Notes under the pieces: model-generated
Databases searched by the model: none
Seen by the model: only the letters and a program-made list of their open reading frames with translations
What the model was told of the DNA's origin: nothing
Made by a program: the position numbers and the translations under genes
Assembly: GCA_036435485.1 (NCBI GenBank)
Contig: CM071595.1
Coordinates: forward strand, 103,160,580 to 103,224,579
Direction: 5' to 3'
Source: Saposhnikovia divaricata
Lineage: Eukaryota > Streptophyta > Magnoliopsida > Apiales > Apiaceae
DNA length: 64,000 nucleotides
Shown here: in pieces, positions 33,901 through 45,762 of the stretch
Layout of the letters: the number at the start of each line of letters is the position of its first letter
Position numbering within the stretch: position 1 is the stretch's first letter

Positions 33901-35850
33901 TGTGTTTGCATATAAATATTTCCGCAGAAAGACCAACAATAGAACACCTAATTTTAGCTTTCTTGCATCTCTGAATAGATTCCATTATATCCCCCGGATC
34001 ACAAGTACTTAGAGCAGAGTACAAGATAAGAGCTTCACGGTGACCATACGATGGGATTGGACTAAGATATTCATGAACAAGATCCAAGGCATTCTGAAGA
34101 GAGGCATCACCCGAACACCCCAATTTACCCATCAATGCATTAATATGCGATTCAGGACTTCCCCCAAGATCAGTCAAACACTGAGCAACCCCATCTTTAA
34201 TAGATATCAAACCAATTTGACTTAAAGGATTCTGGTCAAAGAACTCCCTGATAAAAGCCTCAACTTGTTTTGCAACTACAACCATTCTGCTTGGTCGAAA
34301 ATCCATCTCCCCAGCTGCCTATAGTTTCATTATTGAACAAAAGATAAGCAACAACACTCACACACAACAAAGGGAAAAAAGTAGTGTTGCATTCAGTTTG
34401 ATGAAATGGACTGAAATTAAACTACACTCTCTAATATTTATGCAGATATTTATTCCTTTCCAGAGATAAATACTTATTAGCTGCCTACATTTTTTCGACA
34501 GAGAAAAAGATAACCAACAATGCAATACAAACACACATTCTAAACGAAAAGGACAGATTGGAACTACGGTTCCATTCGATCCAGCGAAATTAAATTTCTA
34601 ATTAGGGAAAATAGCTATCCTCTTTTACAATCTCACCCCTCACCGAAACTTTCTGCTGTTTCTTTCCGCATCATTAATGTAACTTTGGTTTAGTTTCACA
34701 TTAATCGGCATTTAATTAAAAGGTTTAAAAGGCAAAAAAAAAAACCCAAATGTTGTGTTTAAAAGGTTTAACATATATTTCCCATTCAAACTAACACAGT
34801 AATCTAAAGAATTCAAATTAAACTGCAAATAGACACACAGATATTACTTACTCAAACATACTTGTTCCGTATTTGAAATCTAACTTTATTTTTTGATTTC
34901 ACACTAATCAGTATCCAATTAAACAGATTTCAAAAATTAAAACATCCCAATTTTGCATATAAAAGGCGTTAACATTAGTTTTGCCATTCACACTAATTGA
35001 ATCTGTGGAGAAAGATCAAATAAACTACATTTACATCAATAGAAGATATGTACGCGTACATATCACTAGCAACTAAACTACATCAATATAACATTATATA
35101 ACCGGTACTCTACAGTCTCTATTATATCCGGAGCGAAAAGAAGTATTAATTTATCGAGATTATTAATTCATTGAGTACTGTTAAATCGAGAGGTGTAAAT
35201 GTACTATATAATGTGTACTAAACAGTCTATTAAATTGGGACCAAAAAGAAGTGCTAACAATTAATCGTTATTGAGAGGTGTAAATATACTAAATTAATGT
35301 GTACGCCACAGTCTATAATATAAAAGAACCGTTAATTTATCAAGATTAGTCAAATACTGTATAATCCATACTACAAATTCTCTATTATATCATGACCTGA
35401 AAGATATATCCAATTCTCGAGATTATTAATTTATCGAAAGGCATAAATACACTACACAACTATTAATTCAACGAGATTATTAAATTAATCGAGATCATCA
35501 ATTTATCGAGAAAAGCACAAATGTACCCTGGAGAGATCGATAACGATATAGAGAAACCGAATAAGGCCTTTCTGAATCCTAGCAGAAGACGAATAACTCC
35601 TAAGCCGCCTTCGATACTGAGCGTGTTGAATAGTTTTATTATCAATAGGTCTAAGATTCCCAGATTCATCTTCTTGTAATGATTCCCAGGATCTTTCATC
35701 AGCATAAGCTCTTTCCCAGGCTTCTAATCCTTCTACATCGTTGTCTTCTTCATCTTCTTCTTCTTCTTCTTGTACTTGATGAGTCGAGGGTTTCGTGTTG
35801 TATTGGTTTGGTTGGACTCCTCCTCGTCCATTGTTGTTGTAATCGAACAT
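30962..35850 (-). CDS. GTF2H2: General transcription factor IIH subunit 2 (p44/SSL1)
   Basis: Core TFIIH subunit that binds and stimulates the XPD helicase in transcription initiation and nucleotide-excision repair. Four coding exons on the minus strand join in frame to 435 aa (Arabidopsis is about 421): 35850-35527, 34318-33857, 33475-33100, 31107-30962. The N-terminus is acidic (EEEEEDEEDNDVEG). The Ssl1-like vWA domain spans about residues 94-265, starting at LIRFLYIVIDLSR with AAGEMDFRPSRM after intron 1. Next comes a C4 zinc-binding region (CSICSCHKEAKFGGGYTCPRC, CELPTECRICG). The C-terminal RING-like domain has CFACQQ, CPKCKQYFCLDCD, IYIHESLHNCPGC. All donors and acceptors are GT-AG with agreeing phases. 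Intron 1 (1.2 kb) and intron 3 (2.0 kb) carry local tandem repeats. No defect seen. Confidence 0.95.
32575..32730. repeat. Tandem duplication, 78-bp unit, in GTF2H2 intron 3
   Basis: Two adjacent copies of a unit starting GACACTCAACTCAAG and ending TTTCGATAGACAAA, differing at about ten positions. A CA/TGCA-rich stretch (GCACACACAAGGGCACATGC type) lies nearby at 32190-32280. Confidence 0.85.
33661..33798. repeat. Tandem duplication, 69-bp unit, in GTF2H2 intron 2
   Basis: Two nearly identical copies (CCACTTCCATTCC...TTTAAAACACT) that differ at two positions, which suggests a recent duplication. It lies in the intron between exons 2 and 3. Confidence 0.9.
35060..35510. repeat. Degenerate repeats with TTAATTTATCGAG motif in GTF2H2 intron 1
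   Basis: The motif TTAATTTATCGAG or close variants recurs, together with TCTATTATATC and GAGAGGTGTAAATGTACT, at irregular spacing of roughly 60-100 bases. It has no coding potential and reaches almost to the donor of exon 1. The class is unknown. Confidence 0.5.
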
Positions 35851-36385
35851 GGTTGTGTTCCCTTAAAACAGCTTGTGTCTCTGTGCGTTTTTTTTTTTTT
35901 TTTTGAAAGATGTGTGTGCGTTTGATTGGGGCTACTGGACTAGTGCTTTTATGTTTGGCCTTGCCCTCTCTCTCTTTGTATGCCTCTTTTGTCTTCTTAA
36001 ACATATTTTTGATTGATTTTTAAAATTTGATTAGTTGTTATAAATTATTTTGATAAGTTTTTTTTGGATTTTTTTTTTTGTATTTTTGGTTTGTTTTTAT
36101 TTCGATTTTCGGCTTGTATTCTTCAGTTTGGTTTCTCTCCTTTGTGAGAGATTTGTTATTCGTTTCTTAATTGTAAGCGGGGATCTTGATTTAGTAATGA
36201 AATTTTGTATGTGATGATGAATAGGGTACCAGTAATTCAACGAGTATACATGAAGTGGGTACTTGCATTTATATATACATTATCTTCAAAATATCGTTTA
36301 ACTGTCTCTTCACGAGAACAGGCGATTGCAATTTACTATTTGTTCGACTCGATCATTGGTATATATGCCGTATGGTTTTTTATTA
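35851..36385 (-). promoter_or_regulatory. GTF2H2 upstream region
   Basis: Non-coding sequence upstream of the GTF2H2 ATG with long T/A runs (35887-35904, 36060-36082) and a CTCTCTCTCT tract at 35965-35974. It is probably the 5' UTR and promoter. I see no certain TATA box, and no gene on the other side to share it with. Confidence 0.35.
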
Positions 36386-36751
36386 TTAAATTAAGGGTAT
36401 TTACCAAAAATACTAGGTTTCAAGTTTCTTTTTGCAAAAATACCATCTTCTTTAATTCATTGCATATTTACTATCTTAAGTTTCTTAATTGCAAAAATAC
36501 TATCTTTCCTTTTCCAACCCTTTTTTTTAAAAAAAATAATTCGGATGAACAGTAATCGTCGATGAACAATACCTGCCACGTGGTACTGCCACGTGGCAGG
36601 TACTGTTCATCGATTTTTTTTAAGGTGGGGTGATATTTTGGTTGCAACTGAATGCAACCACTTTCAACCACATGCAACCATATTCAACTTTTTTTTTAAG
36701 GTGGGGAGATTTTGGTGGATTTGGGTTGCAAGGCCCCGCCAGGGGCAACAT

Positions 36752-36920
36752 TCAACTGAATGCAACCACATGCAACTAAATTTCTGATTTCAAGTTCCAT
36801 TTTTCAGTTGTCATTTTCGACCTCTTTTTTGGACTCTATATATAAAGAGGTCGAAAATGACAACTGAAAAATGGAACTTGAAATCAGAAATTTAGTTGCA
36901 TGTGGTTGCATTCAGTTGAA
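36752..36920. repeat. Near-perfect hairpin, arms about 77 bp
   Basis: Bases 36752-36829 and 36844-36920 are reverse complements with very few mismatches, separated by a loop of about 14 bases (GGACTCTATATAT). A second copy of the inner arms forms another hairpin at 37035-37129. The structure could be transcribed as a long foldback RNA. Confidence 0.9.
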
Positions 36921-37034
36921 TGTGGTTGCACTCAGTTGAATATGCCCCTGCGGGGCCTTGGAACCCAAAATCAACCCACCTTAAAAAAAAGTTGCATGTG
37001 GTTGCATTCAGTTGAATGTGGTTGCATTCAATTA

Positions 37035-37129
37035 CTGATTTCAAGTTCCATTTTTCAGTTGTCATTTTCGACCTCTTTTTTCAAAAATGAGGTCGAAAAT
37101 GACAACTGAAAAATGGAATTTGAAATCAG
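37035..37129. repeat. Second hairpin, arms about 41 bp
   Basis: Arms 37035-37075 and 37089-37129 are inverted copies (one visible mismatch) of the same sequence as the inner arms of the hairpin at 36752-36920, so the hairpin was duplicated within the element. Confidence 0.9.
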
Positions 37130-37428
37130 AAATTTAGTTGCATGCGGTTGCATTCGGTTGAATGTGGTTGCCCCTGCGGGGCCATGCAACCCAAACCAAA
37201 ATAGAATCCCTCCTTAAAAAATAAAAAAAGAAAGTGTTGAATGTGGTTGAATTAGGCGGGCAGACTGCTGGGCAGTTGGGCAGGGGAAGGAGGGTTGCCC
37301 TAAAAGGTAGTATTTTTGAAATTTTGAAACTTAGGTTAGTAAAATTGCAAATATCTTTTATTAACAAAAGTAAAATTGCAAAAATTTACTTTTTTTATAT
37401 ATATTTATGAAAAAAGCCCTTAAATTAA

Positions 37429-39781
37429 CACCTTTGTTCTTCAAAAAAAAAAAAGAAAAGCAATATTAACATATCAAATATTATAAAAATATTGGAATAT
37501 ATTTTATTCATCATTTCAATCTATCATTAACTAATTTTCTAATCGCTACCTCATTTTTATAATCATGCTTTAAAATTGATATTTAAATTATTTATTATTT
37601 CAAAATAAATTAAAATTAAAGGATAGGCTGATTATAATTGAATTAAAATTAGGAAGTATATATTGTTAGGATTCATGTGCCTGAGGATGAGGATGACCAC
37701 AAGGTTCTACCTGACCTCAGGGTTCTATCTGAGGTTAAAAGATTTTGAATACAAATTTAAGGATATTTAGGTAAATTAATGAGAAAATTTTGATATTAAC
37801 AAAAATATTTCTGCGAAGTCACTTACTTTATAGGCTCTTTGTGTTATAACCTCAGGAGAGATCTTGGGTACAACCTCAGGCCCAATTTTCTTTATATTGT
37901 TAAAAGTTTTACTTTTATATAAAATTAATGAAATCAAGTGAATGTTAACATTTTATACACAAGTTAATTTAGATTTAGTGGTATTTATAATGTCTTAATG
38001 TTAAAGATGATTTTAGTCCAAAACATTATTTCATAATATGTATGCATAATTGAAGTGATCTATTCCTTATTTGATTTGATATGCGTTGTCATATAACATA
38101 TCTTCGGAATATGTTTGTAGAAACATTAATTTTTAATATTATATCTTTTATAACAAATTTAAATCTTATATTTTTATATATAATAAATAGTATCTAAAAT
38201 TTTGATATTTGATAATTAAAATAATAAGAATTGTTAGATTTAAAATAAATAAATGAGAAATGTTAGATTCAATATTAAAACAATTATTTGGTTGTTAGTA
38301 AGATTATTATATTTCAATATTAAAATTTGTTTTTTAATGACTAAAATCAAATATAAATAGGATTTTAATTAAATAAAATACTAAAAATAAAATTCGTAAA
38401 TTTATTTTGTCTTCGATTTCAAAGAACTACAGATGAATAATAACCGTTAAATTAAGACTGTTTTGTAAGTTTCGTGTGATCTTTAAAATCATCCATATCC
38501 GATTATTAGATTTCAAGATAGAGCGAAAATAGTATAGTACGCATTTAAAGTCTAATAAATATTCATTTTCTTTACTTATTTTAGCTGTAATTGATTATTT
38601 TTTTCTAATTATTCTAAAAAAAATTGAAAATTATTTAATTAAAATCAAATTTAATCTAAAATATAATTAACATGAAAGTAAAATTGCATAATTTAAATTA
38701 TTTTAAACAAAAAAATAAATGATAACCATTACATTTAATATAAAGGATTATTTTATATTCTAATAATTGAAATATTTATTCAAAAATTTAATGTTTGAAC
38801 CCTATTAATAACATATTAAAATTAATATTTATTTTGTAAGAATAAATATTAATAATGTTAAAAAAATAAGAAAATCATAGCTTAACTTAACTATAATTTT
38901 TTTAAATAAATATACCGTACATTGCTCGGCTTATATAAGCTAGAAATATTATTTTATTTCAAAGAGTGCTCTCTCTACAAACTTTTTTTTTATACCAGCT
39001 TATAACCCGTGCAGGGCACTGCTCCTTTTCTAATATCTATAATTATATTAATTTTTTAATATTTACTTGTTATTAGTTTACATATCAAATTGTTACTAAA
39101 AATAGATGTGTATAAAATTTTACATATTTAATTTATTATGTGCTTTATCTTAAATTCTTAAAACTTGATTTGGAATCTTGCCTTTCTTACGTTTAATGTT
39201 TAACTTGTTCCGTACCTTATAGATCTACTTTTGCATTTCAATACCATGCTTATATTATCATTAAGGGTCACGCTCTATGGAGAACCACATTAAACTGAGA
39301 ACCTGAGAACTCTAATAAGTTGAGGAGCGAAACTTTAGAATTCATGTGTTTGACTTCACAATTCAGATGCATAACTTTTAAGTTCAGCAACAGAATATTT
39401 GTTGAAAAAAGTAAGTTCAGTGGTAGAACTTTGTAAAAAAAGCAAGTTCGGTTGCAGAACTCTTAATGTCATGTGCAAAACTTTGAAGTTCACTAGCTGA
39501 ACACTATATTTTTAGTACGAAACAGAATAGATTCTGCACTGAAACTCAGTGGTAACTAAGTTCAGTTGTAGAACTTTGTAAAAGAAGCAAGTTCATTAGT
39601 AGAAATTATAATTTCATGTGCATAACTTTAAATTCAGGTTTTAAAGTTCAGCTGCAGAATATTTGTTAAAAAAGTAAGTTCATTTGTAGAACTTTGTAGA
39701 AAAAGCAAGTTTAGTTGTAGAACTTTTAATTTCATTTGAATACCTTTGAAATTCAGTAGCAGGACACTATATTTTTAATAC
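37429..39781. repeat. AT-rich repeat region without genes
   Basis: No coding frame. Bases 38320-38560 are a diverged relative of the 7582/8753 repeat (shared TTCGTGTGATC/TTCGCGTGGGCC, ATTTCAAGATAGAGC). Bases 38996-39180 match the 8407 segment (CAGCTTATAACCCGTGC and about 180 bases after it). Bases 39403-39520 and 39664-39780 are direct copies of a unit containing AAAGTAAGTTCA, GTAGAACTTTGTA and ACACTATATTTTTA. An unassigned stretch at 37670-37890 repeats ACCTCAGG-type words. Confidence 0.6.
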
Positions 39782-40279
39782 TGATATGGGCTAAAAATAA
39801 GCCCTAAAGACACATTTAGTGTTGCATTAATTAGACCCGGTATGGTCCGAACGTGGGGCCCACCAACAGGGTCCAAAGTCCTATCTTTAATATTAATTTC
39901 GTAATTAATATTAGGGGTAATAAACAGCTCAGCAATAAGTGTCAGATAAGGACATTATCTCTACAAGACTTAGCCTCCAAGGCATCCAATTCGATATGGC
40001 AACAGACTCCTACAAGGAAGGAGTCTAGAACTTTCCTCAAGGAGGTGACTTATCTATTAAGTCTCCAACTCCTACCTTAATTCTAAGGCTTCTCAGCCTA
40101 TATAAAGGGCCTGACCCCTCATTCTCAGAACTACGTTGGCTTGATTCTCTAGCAATACAGAGATACGTAGGCATCTTGTGAGGACCGATCAGTCTCGAAC
40201 GCAAGAACAGCCATTAAAGCTTGAAGCTCACCATCCCTTGTATTTAATACATACAAACCCTCGTTTTTATTCCACAACA
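39782..40279 (+). repeat. 5' LTR of a Tat/Ogre-type Ty3/gypsy element
   Basis: Starts TGATATGGGCTAAAAATAAG and ends TTCCACAACA just before the primer-binding site. It contains a likely promoter (GCCTATATAAAGGGCC at about 40097). The length of about 498 bp, together with the PBS type, fits the Tat group. The matching 3' LTR is not in the window. Confidence 0.75.
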
Positions 40280-40281
40280 TT

Positions 40282-40299
40282 TGGCGCCGTCTGTGGGAA
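40282..40299 (+). other. Primer-binding site (Tat/Ogre type)
   Basis: TGGCGCCGTCTGTGGGAA directly follows the LTR. It matches the TGGCGCCGTCTGTGGG primer-binding site typical of Tat/Ogre-like gypsy elements. Confidence 0.85.
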
Positions 40300-40312
40300 G
40301 ACAACATCAACC

Positions 40313-40724
40313 ATGGTTCAAACACGAAGAACAACACCAGTTGCAACTGAGGCCATACCTCTCAGATCTGTTCCACCCATCACCGAACAAGCTCCGCCAG
40401 CATCAGGGGCGATCACCCAATCTCAAGTTTCTCAACAATCAGGGGCGATCCCCCACGTTGAGAGTACATTACCTCCGATTACCCGTACAAGACGAGAAAC
40501 CAATCCTCTTCAGATGGTGGTCTCTCCTCTGATTGATCCGAACAACCCATCGCATGGGGTCCAGATCCACACTACAGATCTCCCCGTGAGTACTAACCCG
40601 ACATACGGGCTGCCTAATCTTCACATCAATACCCTCGTCGACTTCGCTAATTATCCTATTGTTCGACTTTCCGCTTACCCGTACACTGTTCTTGGCCAGG
40701 TCTCCTACTCGTACCTTTACAAGG
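40313..40724 (+). pseudogene. Start of Tat-type gag, truncated
   Basis: ATG at 40313, 14 bases after the primer-binding site, opens a frame that begins MVQTRRTTPVATEAIPLRS. It continues Pro/Thr/Gln-rich for about 137 codons, as do the N-termini of Tat-type gag proteins. At about 40724 the sequence changes into unrelated non-coding DNA. The frame runs on to a chance stop at 40789. All later domains (capsid, protease, pol) are missing. Confidence 0.65.
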
Positions 40725-41156
40725 TGAAGTACCATTTCAGTATCAAACCAAGCAAAACCTTATTGTTTGCTTTATTATGCGTCCTATAACGCTTACCATA
40801 TAGCACATATAGAACATATCCAATTATATCCATAGAATGGCTTCAGTATAACCAGCTAAATCACATAAACACGTCACATAAACACTTCCAAAACAATACA
40901 ACAATTTAATCTTCAAAACCACAACCTATCCTCGAAATAATCAACTGATACATATACCTAAACCCTTAGCAATCATAGTATACTTTTAGATCATTGAAAT
41001 CAAATAAGTTAAATAAATTTACAGGGGAATTTTAGAAAATTTTGGCATGAAGTATTCGTAAATAGGACTATCCGCCTGTTTTTCAATTCAACAATTTACC
41101 TTATAAATCATACGAAAATAAAGCTGCCTCAACTTGCAGCAACATAAAAGTAAACA

Positions 41157-41316
41157 AATAAGAAAAGTACCCGCCCAGACTTGCGGCATCTAAACAATTA
41201 AGAAAAGTACCCGCCCAGACATGTGGCACATAAACAATTAAGAAAAGTACCCGCCCAGACATGCGGCACATAAACAATTAAGAAAAGTACCAGCCCAGAC
41301 ATGCGGCACATAAACA
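41157..41316. repeat. 40-bp tandem repeat, four copies
   Basis: Unit AATTAAGAAAAGTACCCGCC followed by CAGACATGCGGCACATAAAC, four copies with one to four differences each. The start of a fifth copy (AATTAAGGAAAG) follows. Confidence 0.9.
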
Positions 41317-41979
41317 ATTAAGGAAAGTAAACTAACAGTTTAACCTTTGCTATATATCACATTTGAAAACTATCCAACCAATATCTATAATTGGACTTAC
41401 CAAACTTAACTCATATGCATGGCCAATAACCATTTAATTACTTATAACCCAACACCAAGTAGTTTACAATTATGACATCTCACAAATACTACGACTCCAC
41501 TTACAGCACATAGCACTTAAACATTATCGGAATCAATTACAACAAGTAAAGCCACATAAACTCCGCATATTATACGACAATTAATAATTACCCACTAACG
41601 ACCACTAGGCCCGAATATAGCATCGAAACCTCAAATAATACCAAAATCATAATTAATAACCCACAATCATTAAACCCGAATATTAACGAGACCACAAAAT
41701 AATTTCGACAATTACAATTAGCAATTAGCAATTAACAATTACTAACACGAACACTTAATCGGACTCACAATTAATCCCGACAATTATATTTAACAACTAT
41801 AAACTTTCTAAATTTAATTTTGGAAATTAAACAACATTTTCGCAATCTAATCTAATTTAATTACAACAATATTATCACAATTTAATCTAAAATGAAAATT
41901 TAATAATTACAACGAAAAATAAAATAATTAAATAAAGAAAAGGAATACCTTTTCGATTTCCAATCTCCCCCAAAATCTT

Positions 41980-41982
<3 letters not shown>

Positions 41983-42026
<44 letters not shown>
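41983..42026. repeat. (TC)n microsatellite
   Basis: About 20 CT/TC units, continuing as a broken CT-rich run to about 42047. Confidence 0.95.
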
Positions 42027-42029
<3 letters not shown>

Positions 42030-42974
42030 CTCCCCCTCTCCCTCTCTGCTGCGATGCTGCTGTACACCGCCTCCACCTGCTGTTGCTGCGCCTCGCCATA
42101 ACCACCAGCCACTTACCCCGCGGCCGCAGCCGCGCGCGGTGGGGCTGCCTCTTTCCTGCTGCTAAGCCACGAATCCCCCCACCCTTGCACACACAGTACA
42201 GCTCTCTCTCTTCCCACATGTATACACACATATATGTATGTATATAATGCTTAATTGGTTTCAATTTGTTTCCCCCAAATTTCAATTCCAAATCCCTAAT
42301 TTCTCTTCTTTTTCCCCAATTTATTTTCTCTCTCCCCGACTGCTTTTATGCTGTGCTTTTGCTTAATGGGCTTGGCCCAATACACATATACACTAACTTC
42401 CACACTTTATTCCAGGCCCAAATATAATACCACTTATTCACTTTTAATGCTAATAATCAACTTTTACAAATCGAAACTAAATAGAAATTTAGAAAATTAA
42501 ACTTTTTATTTTTAAAATAAAGAATATAAAATTACGAGCACACACATATTTTTAAAATATTTTTAGGATCAGAAATGAATTAAAAATGGATTTTACAAGT
42601 TTTGATCATTTGAAAACAATAAAACTCTTAAAATCATTTTTAAAATACTGAAACACCCAAATTAATTCACCCAATAATTTTAAAAACTAAGTAAATATAT
42701 AAAGATAATATCGCAAAAGATTTCATGATTTTTAATAACTCCGATAATTTTATAAAATTGCCAGAGGATCAAAAATGCATGATTTAAACATATTTAAATT
42801 CCTCAAAAATACAAATAAAAACACACAGACTTTCACAGCACACACAAATCATCACGTAAACACATAAATACAACTTCACGTATATTCCACCTTTCTAACA
42901 ATATTCACATAATAAAATTCATAATTTATATTAAATAAGAAATTCTAAATTCGCGATTTTCTAGGTCGTTATAA

Positions 42975-44332
42975 ATAAGGCTGAATGTATACCTTGCACA
43001 CACACTCACTAGCTTATGACTCTTGACCTTACAAAGGCTCAAGTTCCTCTTTAATTAAGAGAGAACTACAAGAGATACGAGCTAGTTTCGAAGCCTAAAA
43101 CACCACCAAGATGAGCCGAAATGAGCACCAAAAGAAATAGAATCAAAATGAATAGAAAGGTGACTCAAATGCTCAAGAAAAAACATTTACAAGGCTGCAA
43201 TAAATTGACCAAGGGGCTGCCTTAAAGTGTTTACCGAATGTGCCAAGTAGAGCAAAAACAAGAGCCAAAACACCACTAAAACAAGGCCAAATGAGCACCA
43301 AAGAAGGATATAATCAAGGAGGATAAATTGGTGACTAAAATGTACAATGGAGAGCACTTGGGGACTGCTAGCTGCCCTAAAATATCTTGGCCGAGTGGTG
43401 TATAAAATGTAAGAAATGGAGTAAAAACAAAGCTTAAAAGATGATAAAAGATGAAGGAGCAAAGCTTTGTTATCCAAATCTTTTTGAAGGCTCTTGACTA
43501 CTTGATATTGATGTGTTTCTAGAGAGAAAGGAGCAGCAATTCTTTGGCACAAGATGGCTTGAGGAAAAGAGTGAGTTTAGCTTGGTATTTATAGCCAAAA
43601 GTAGGATTTTAGTGACCAACAGTCACTTGACAAGTGGCTAGCTACTAATTAAATAATTATTGGCATAAAGTAGCTTTATGGCACCTTACTAGAAGTTCCC
43701 AGCAGATCAGTATGTGGCAAATAAATATTATAAAATATTTAGGAAGCTTCTAATGGTACGTTCTAGCTGAAAAACTCGAAACTACGCGATAAACCCACAA
43801 TTACGAAATAAATCAAAAAATCACTCAAAAATTATGAAATTATGGCCAAAATTTTACCTTGAAATGAGTTGATCATCTATGACTTTTAAGCGACCGAAAA
43901 ATCAATTACGTATTGATTTTAGGGGTCCCGGAAAAAAGTCATGCAAAAATCATGAAATTAATTTTAAAATTCTTTTTAATTATTCTAGTGACATATCCAA
44001 AATTTCAAGTCAAAATAACATGTGGAGGTATTTTATTCAAAAATATTTTGATTAAATGTCCTTACGCGATGGAATAAATACATTAGCCGTTTACCATAAC
44101 TTGTCTATACTTTGGATAAAGTTTTGACTTGAAATACATTCAAATATAATATTACTCAAATAATAATGATTATGAAGTCCTCAGAATATTTATTTTGAAT
44201 ATTTTAGAGTTTTATCCAATTTAAGTGAAAACTGTTAAGGATTCCGGGATAAAATCTTTTTTTCTTTATTCTTTCGGCAAGTCTTTGAGCAAGGCTTTTT
44301 GAAATAAGTCTTTGAAAATCATATCGAACATA
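42975..44332. other. Non-coding repetitive sequence, origin unclear
   Basis: No gene found. On the minus strand GGCTATAAATACCAAGC (about 43600-43585) looks like a TATA box. Two related stretches (43095-43190 and 43262-43330, sharing AAAACACCA..AAATGAGCACCAAAG) lie downstream of it, as in the transcribed part of an LTR. I cannot assign a family. Confidence 0.35.
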
Positions 44333-45762
44333 TGATAAGTGGATTTTGTATCCACTTAAAGCATTCCATATCGGTTTAAATTGATTACTTGGCCTCAAGT
44401 ATGTGGTGTGTTTAATGTGTTTTCATTGAGTTTTGCAGAGCTAAGAGAGTTGGAGGTTAATTTGATTAAAATTCGGATTTTCCGGGTCGGCTGCGCAGTC
44501 TACACTGTTTTGGCCATATCTGGAGTTCTACAAGTCCGATTCTGACGATCTTACAGCTCACGCGAAGAGAAGAAGCTTTTCTGCAAAAGTGAACAGTGAT
44601 CAGGATGCGCTGCGGCCTGGAGAGCGCGCTGCGGCATGGTGTCTTTGCTGGAAATTCTGAATTTTTATCCTGAAAATTCTGATTCACTGTTTGGGCCATA
44701 TCTTGAGTTCTATAAGTCCGTTTTGGACGATCTTACTGTCCACGCGAAGATAACAGAATTCTCTTTCATTCTAAAGTGGTTCAGATATCCAAATACAATT
44801 GGAACGGCCCAGAAATACTGAAGAAAAGTCAGTTACGAATTTTTCTTCAAAACCGAATCAGTTTAGGAAATGTATTATGTGCCGAACTGCAGAAATTCAA
44901 CTTTGACAAGGAAATTGCTATAATTCCTACTTCTAATAAGTATGGTAATTGCTCTGGGCGGCTAGAACATTCCAGAATCAGATCTACACATGGAATTTGC
45001 AATTCTATTCTCATTCAAGAACGGAAATTGCCATACTCCTATTCCAACTCTAAAACGGCAATTGCTTGATGGAGAAGCAAATTGGGGATATAAATACACA
45101 TCTTGGGGGACAGAAAAAAACACATCATTACATATAAATTACTTAGGTTTATTTGTATCTTTTCATACTTTATTTTTATCATGGTTTCACTTGATCCCAT
45201 GATGACGAGAGGTTCAATTACGAACTAATCGTTGTCATGGGATTCTAACGGATTTATTTATGGAGCTTAGTATTTTGATGCTTTAAAGATCTGTGTGTGA
45301 TGTATATTTGATATCATTGTATGGCTATTCTTAATGCTTTTAGATGCGTAGCTAACATCTAAATTGAATTGTTAATCTATTGCGAAACGAGAGTGGATCT
45401 TGAGATTTAGAACTTGCCATGCTAGCATAGAATAGGTTGATGTTTTAACATCATGATTTGTAGCGTAAATAGAGATATTATGCTGCCCTATGTGATCAAT
45501 ATGGATAACTTGTGCTTAAACCGTTATGTTTTCAAATCTTATAGAGATATAGGGTCTAAACATAATTGGTGTCTATTCATCTTCTATCTCTTTTGTGGAT
45601 GTATGAGTAGTTTGGTGTTAGTATACCAAGAGGTAGCTTATACTTGTTTCGTGTTGTCCGATCAGATATCATAACCATTGCATATATTGATTAAAGGTGT
45701 CAGATCTAAACAAAGTATTTAATGAAGTTAGGATCCCATGTTTTCTCTTGCATAAGTAATTC
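44333..45762 (+). repeat. Athila-like LTR, interrupted by the SIRE element
   Basis: Starts TGATAAGTGGATTTTGTATC and shares its first half with the Athila LTR at 56463: AAATTCGGATTTT, GGCTGCGCA, the GGCCATATCTGGAGTTCTA block and GTCCACGCGAAG. The GGCCATATCTTGAGTTC block is present a second time at about 44693. The second half differs from that LTR, so it is a related subfamily. It breaks off at 45762, where the copia LTR begins (TGTTAGG). The remainder presumably lies beyond the right edge of the window. Confidence 0.65.

Larger units (their letters stand above)
36395..37419. mobile_element. Mutator-type (MULE) MITE with 9-bp duplication and internal hairpins
   Basis: Starts GGGTATTT and ends AAAAAAGCCC. 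It is flanked by TTAAATTAA on both sides (36386-36394 and 37420-37428), a 9-bp duplication as left by Mutator transposases. Large parts are inverted copies of each other. It has no transposase frame. The interior holds two strong hairpins (36752-36920 and 37035-37129), several GGTTGCATTCAGTTGAATG-type repeats in both orientations, and a G-box palindrome at 36560-36612. Confidence 0.9.
40725..42974 (-). repeat. Probable solo LTR or LTR fragment, minus orientation
   Basis: Read on the minus strand it starts TATAACGACCTAGAAAATCGCG (42974 downward), close to the TGTAACGACC start of some gypsy LTRs, and ends at about 40725 (...GGTACTTCA). No coding frame and no target-site duplication found. It includes the 40-bp tandem repeat at 41157-41316, a (TC)n tract at 41983-42026 and a GC-rich patch at 42110-42150. 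The short minus frames at 41887-42291 are products of the (TC)n tract. Confidence 0.35.

Noticed and set aside
40178..40312. Frame extending upstream of the Tat gag ATG
   Set aside because: It runs through the LTR and primer-binding site. The ATG after the PBS is the natural start.
41887..42291. Minus-strand frames with Arg/Glu runs
   Set aside because: They are translation of the (TC)n microsatellite and GC-rich flank. Not a gene.
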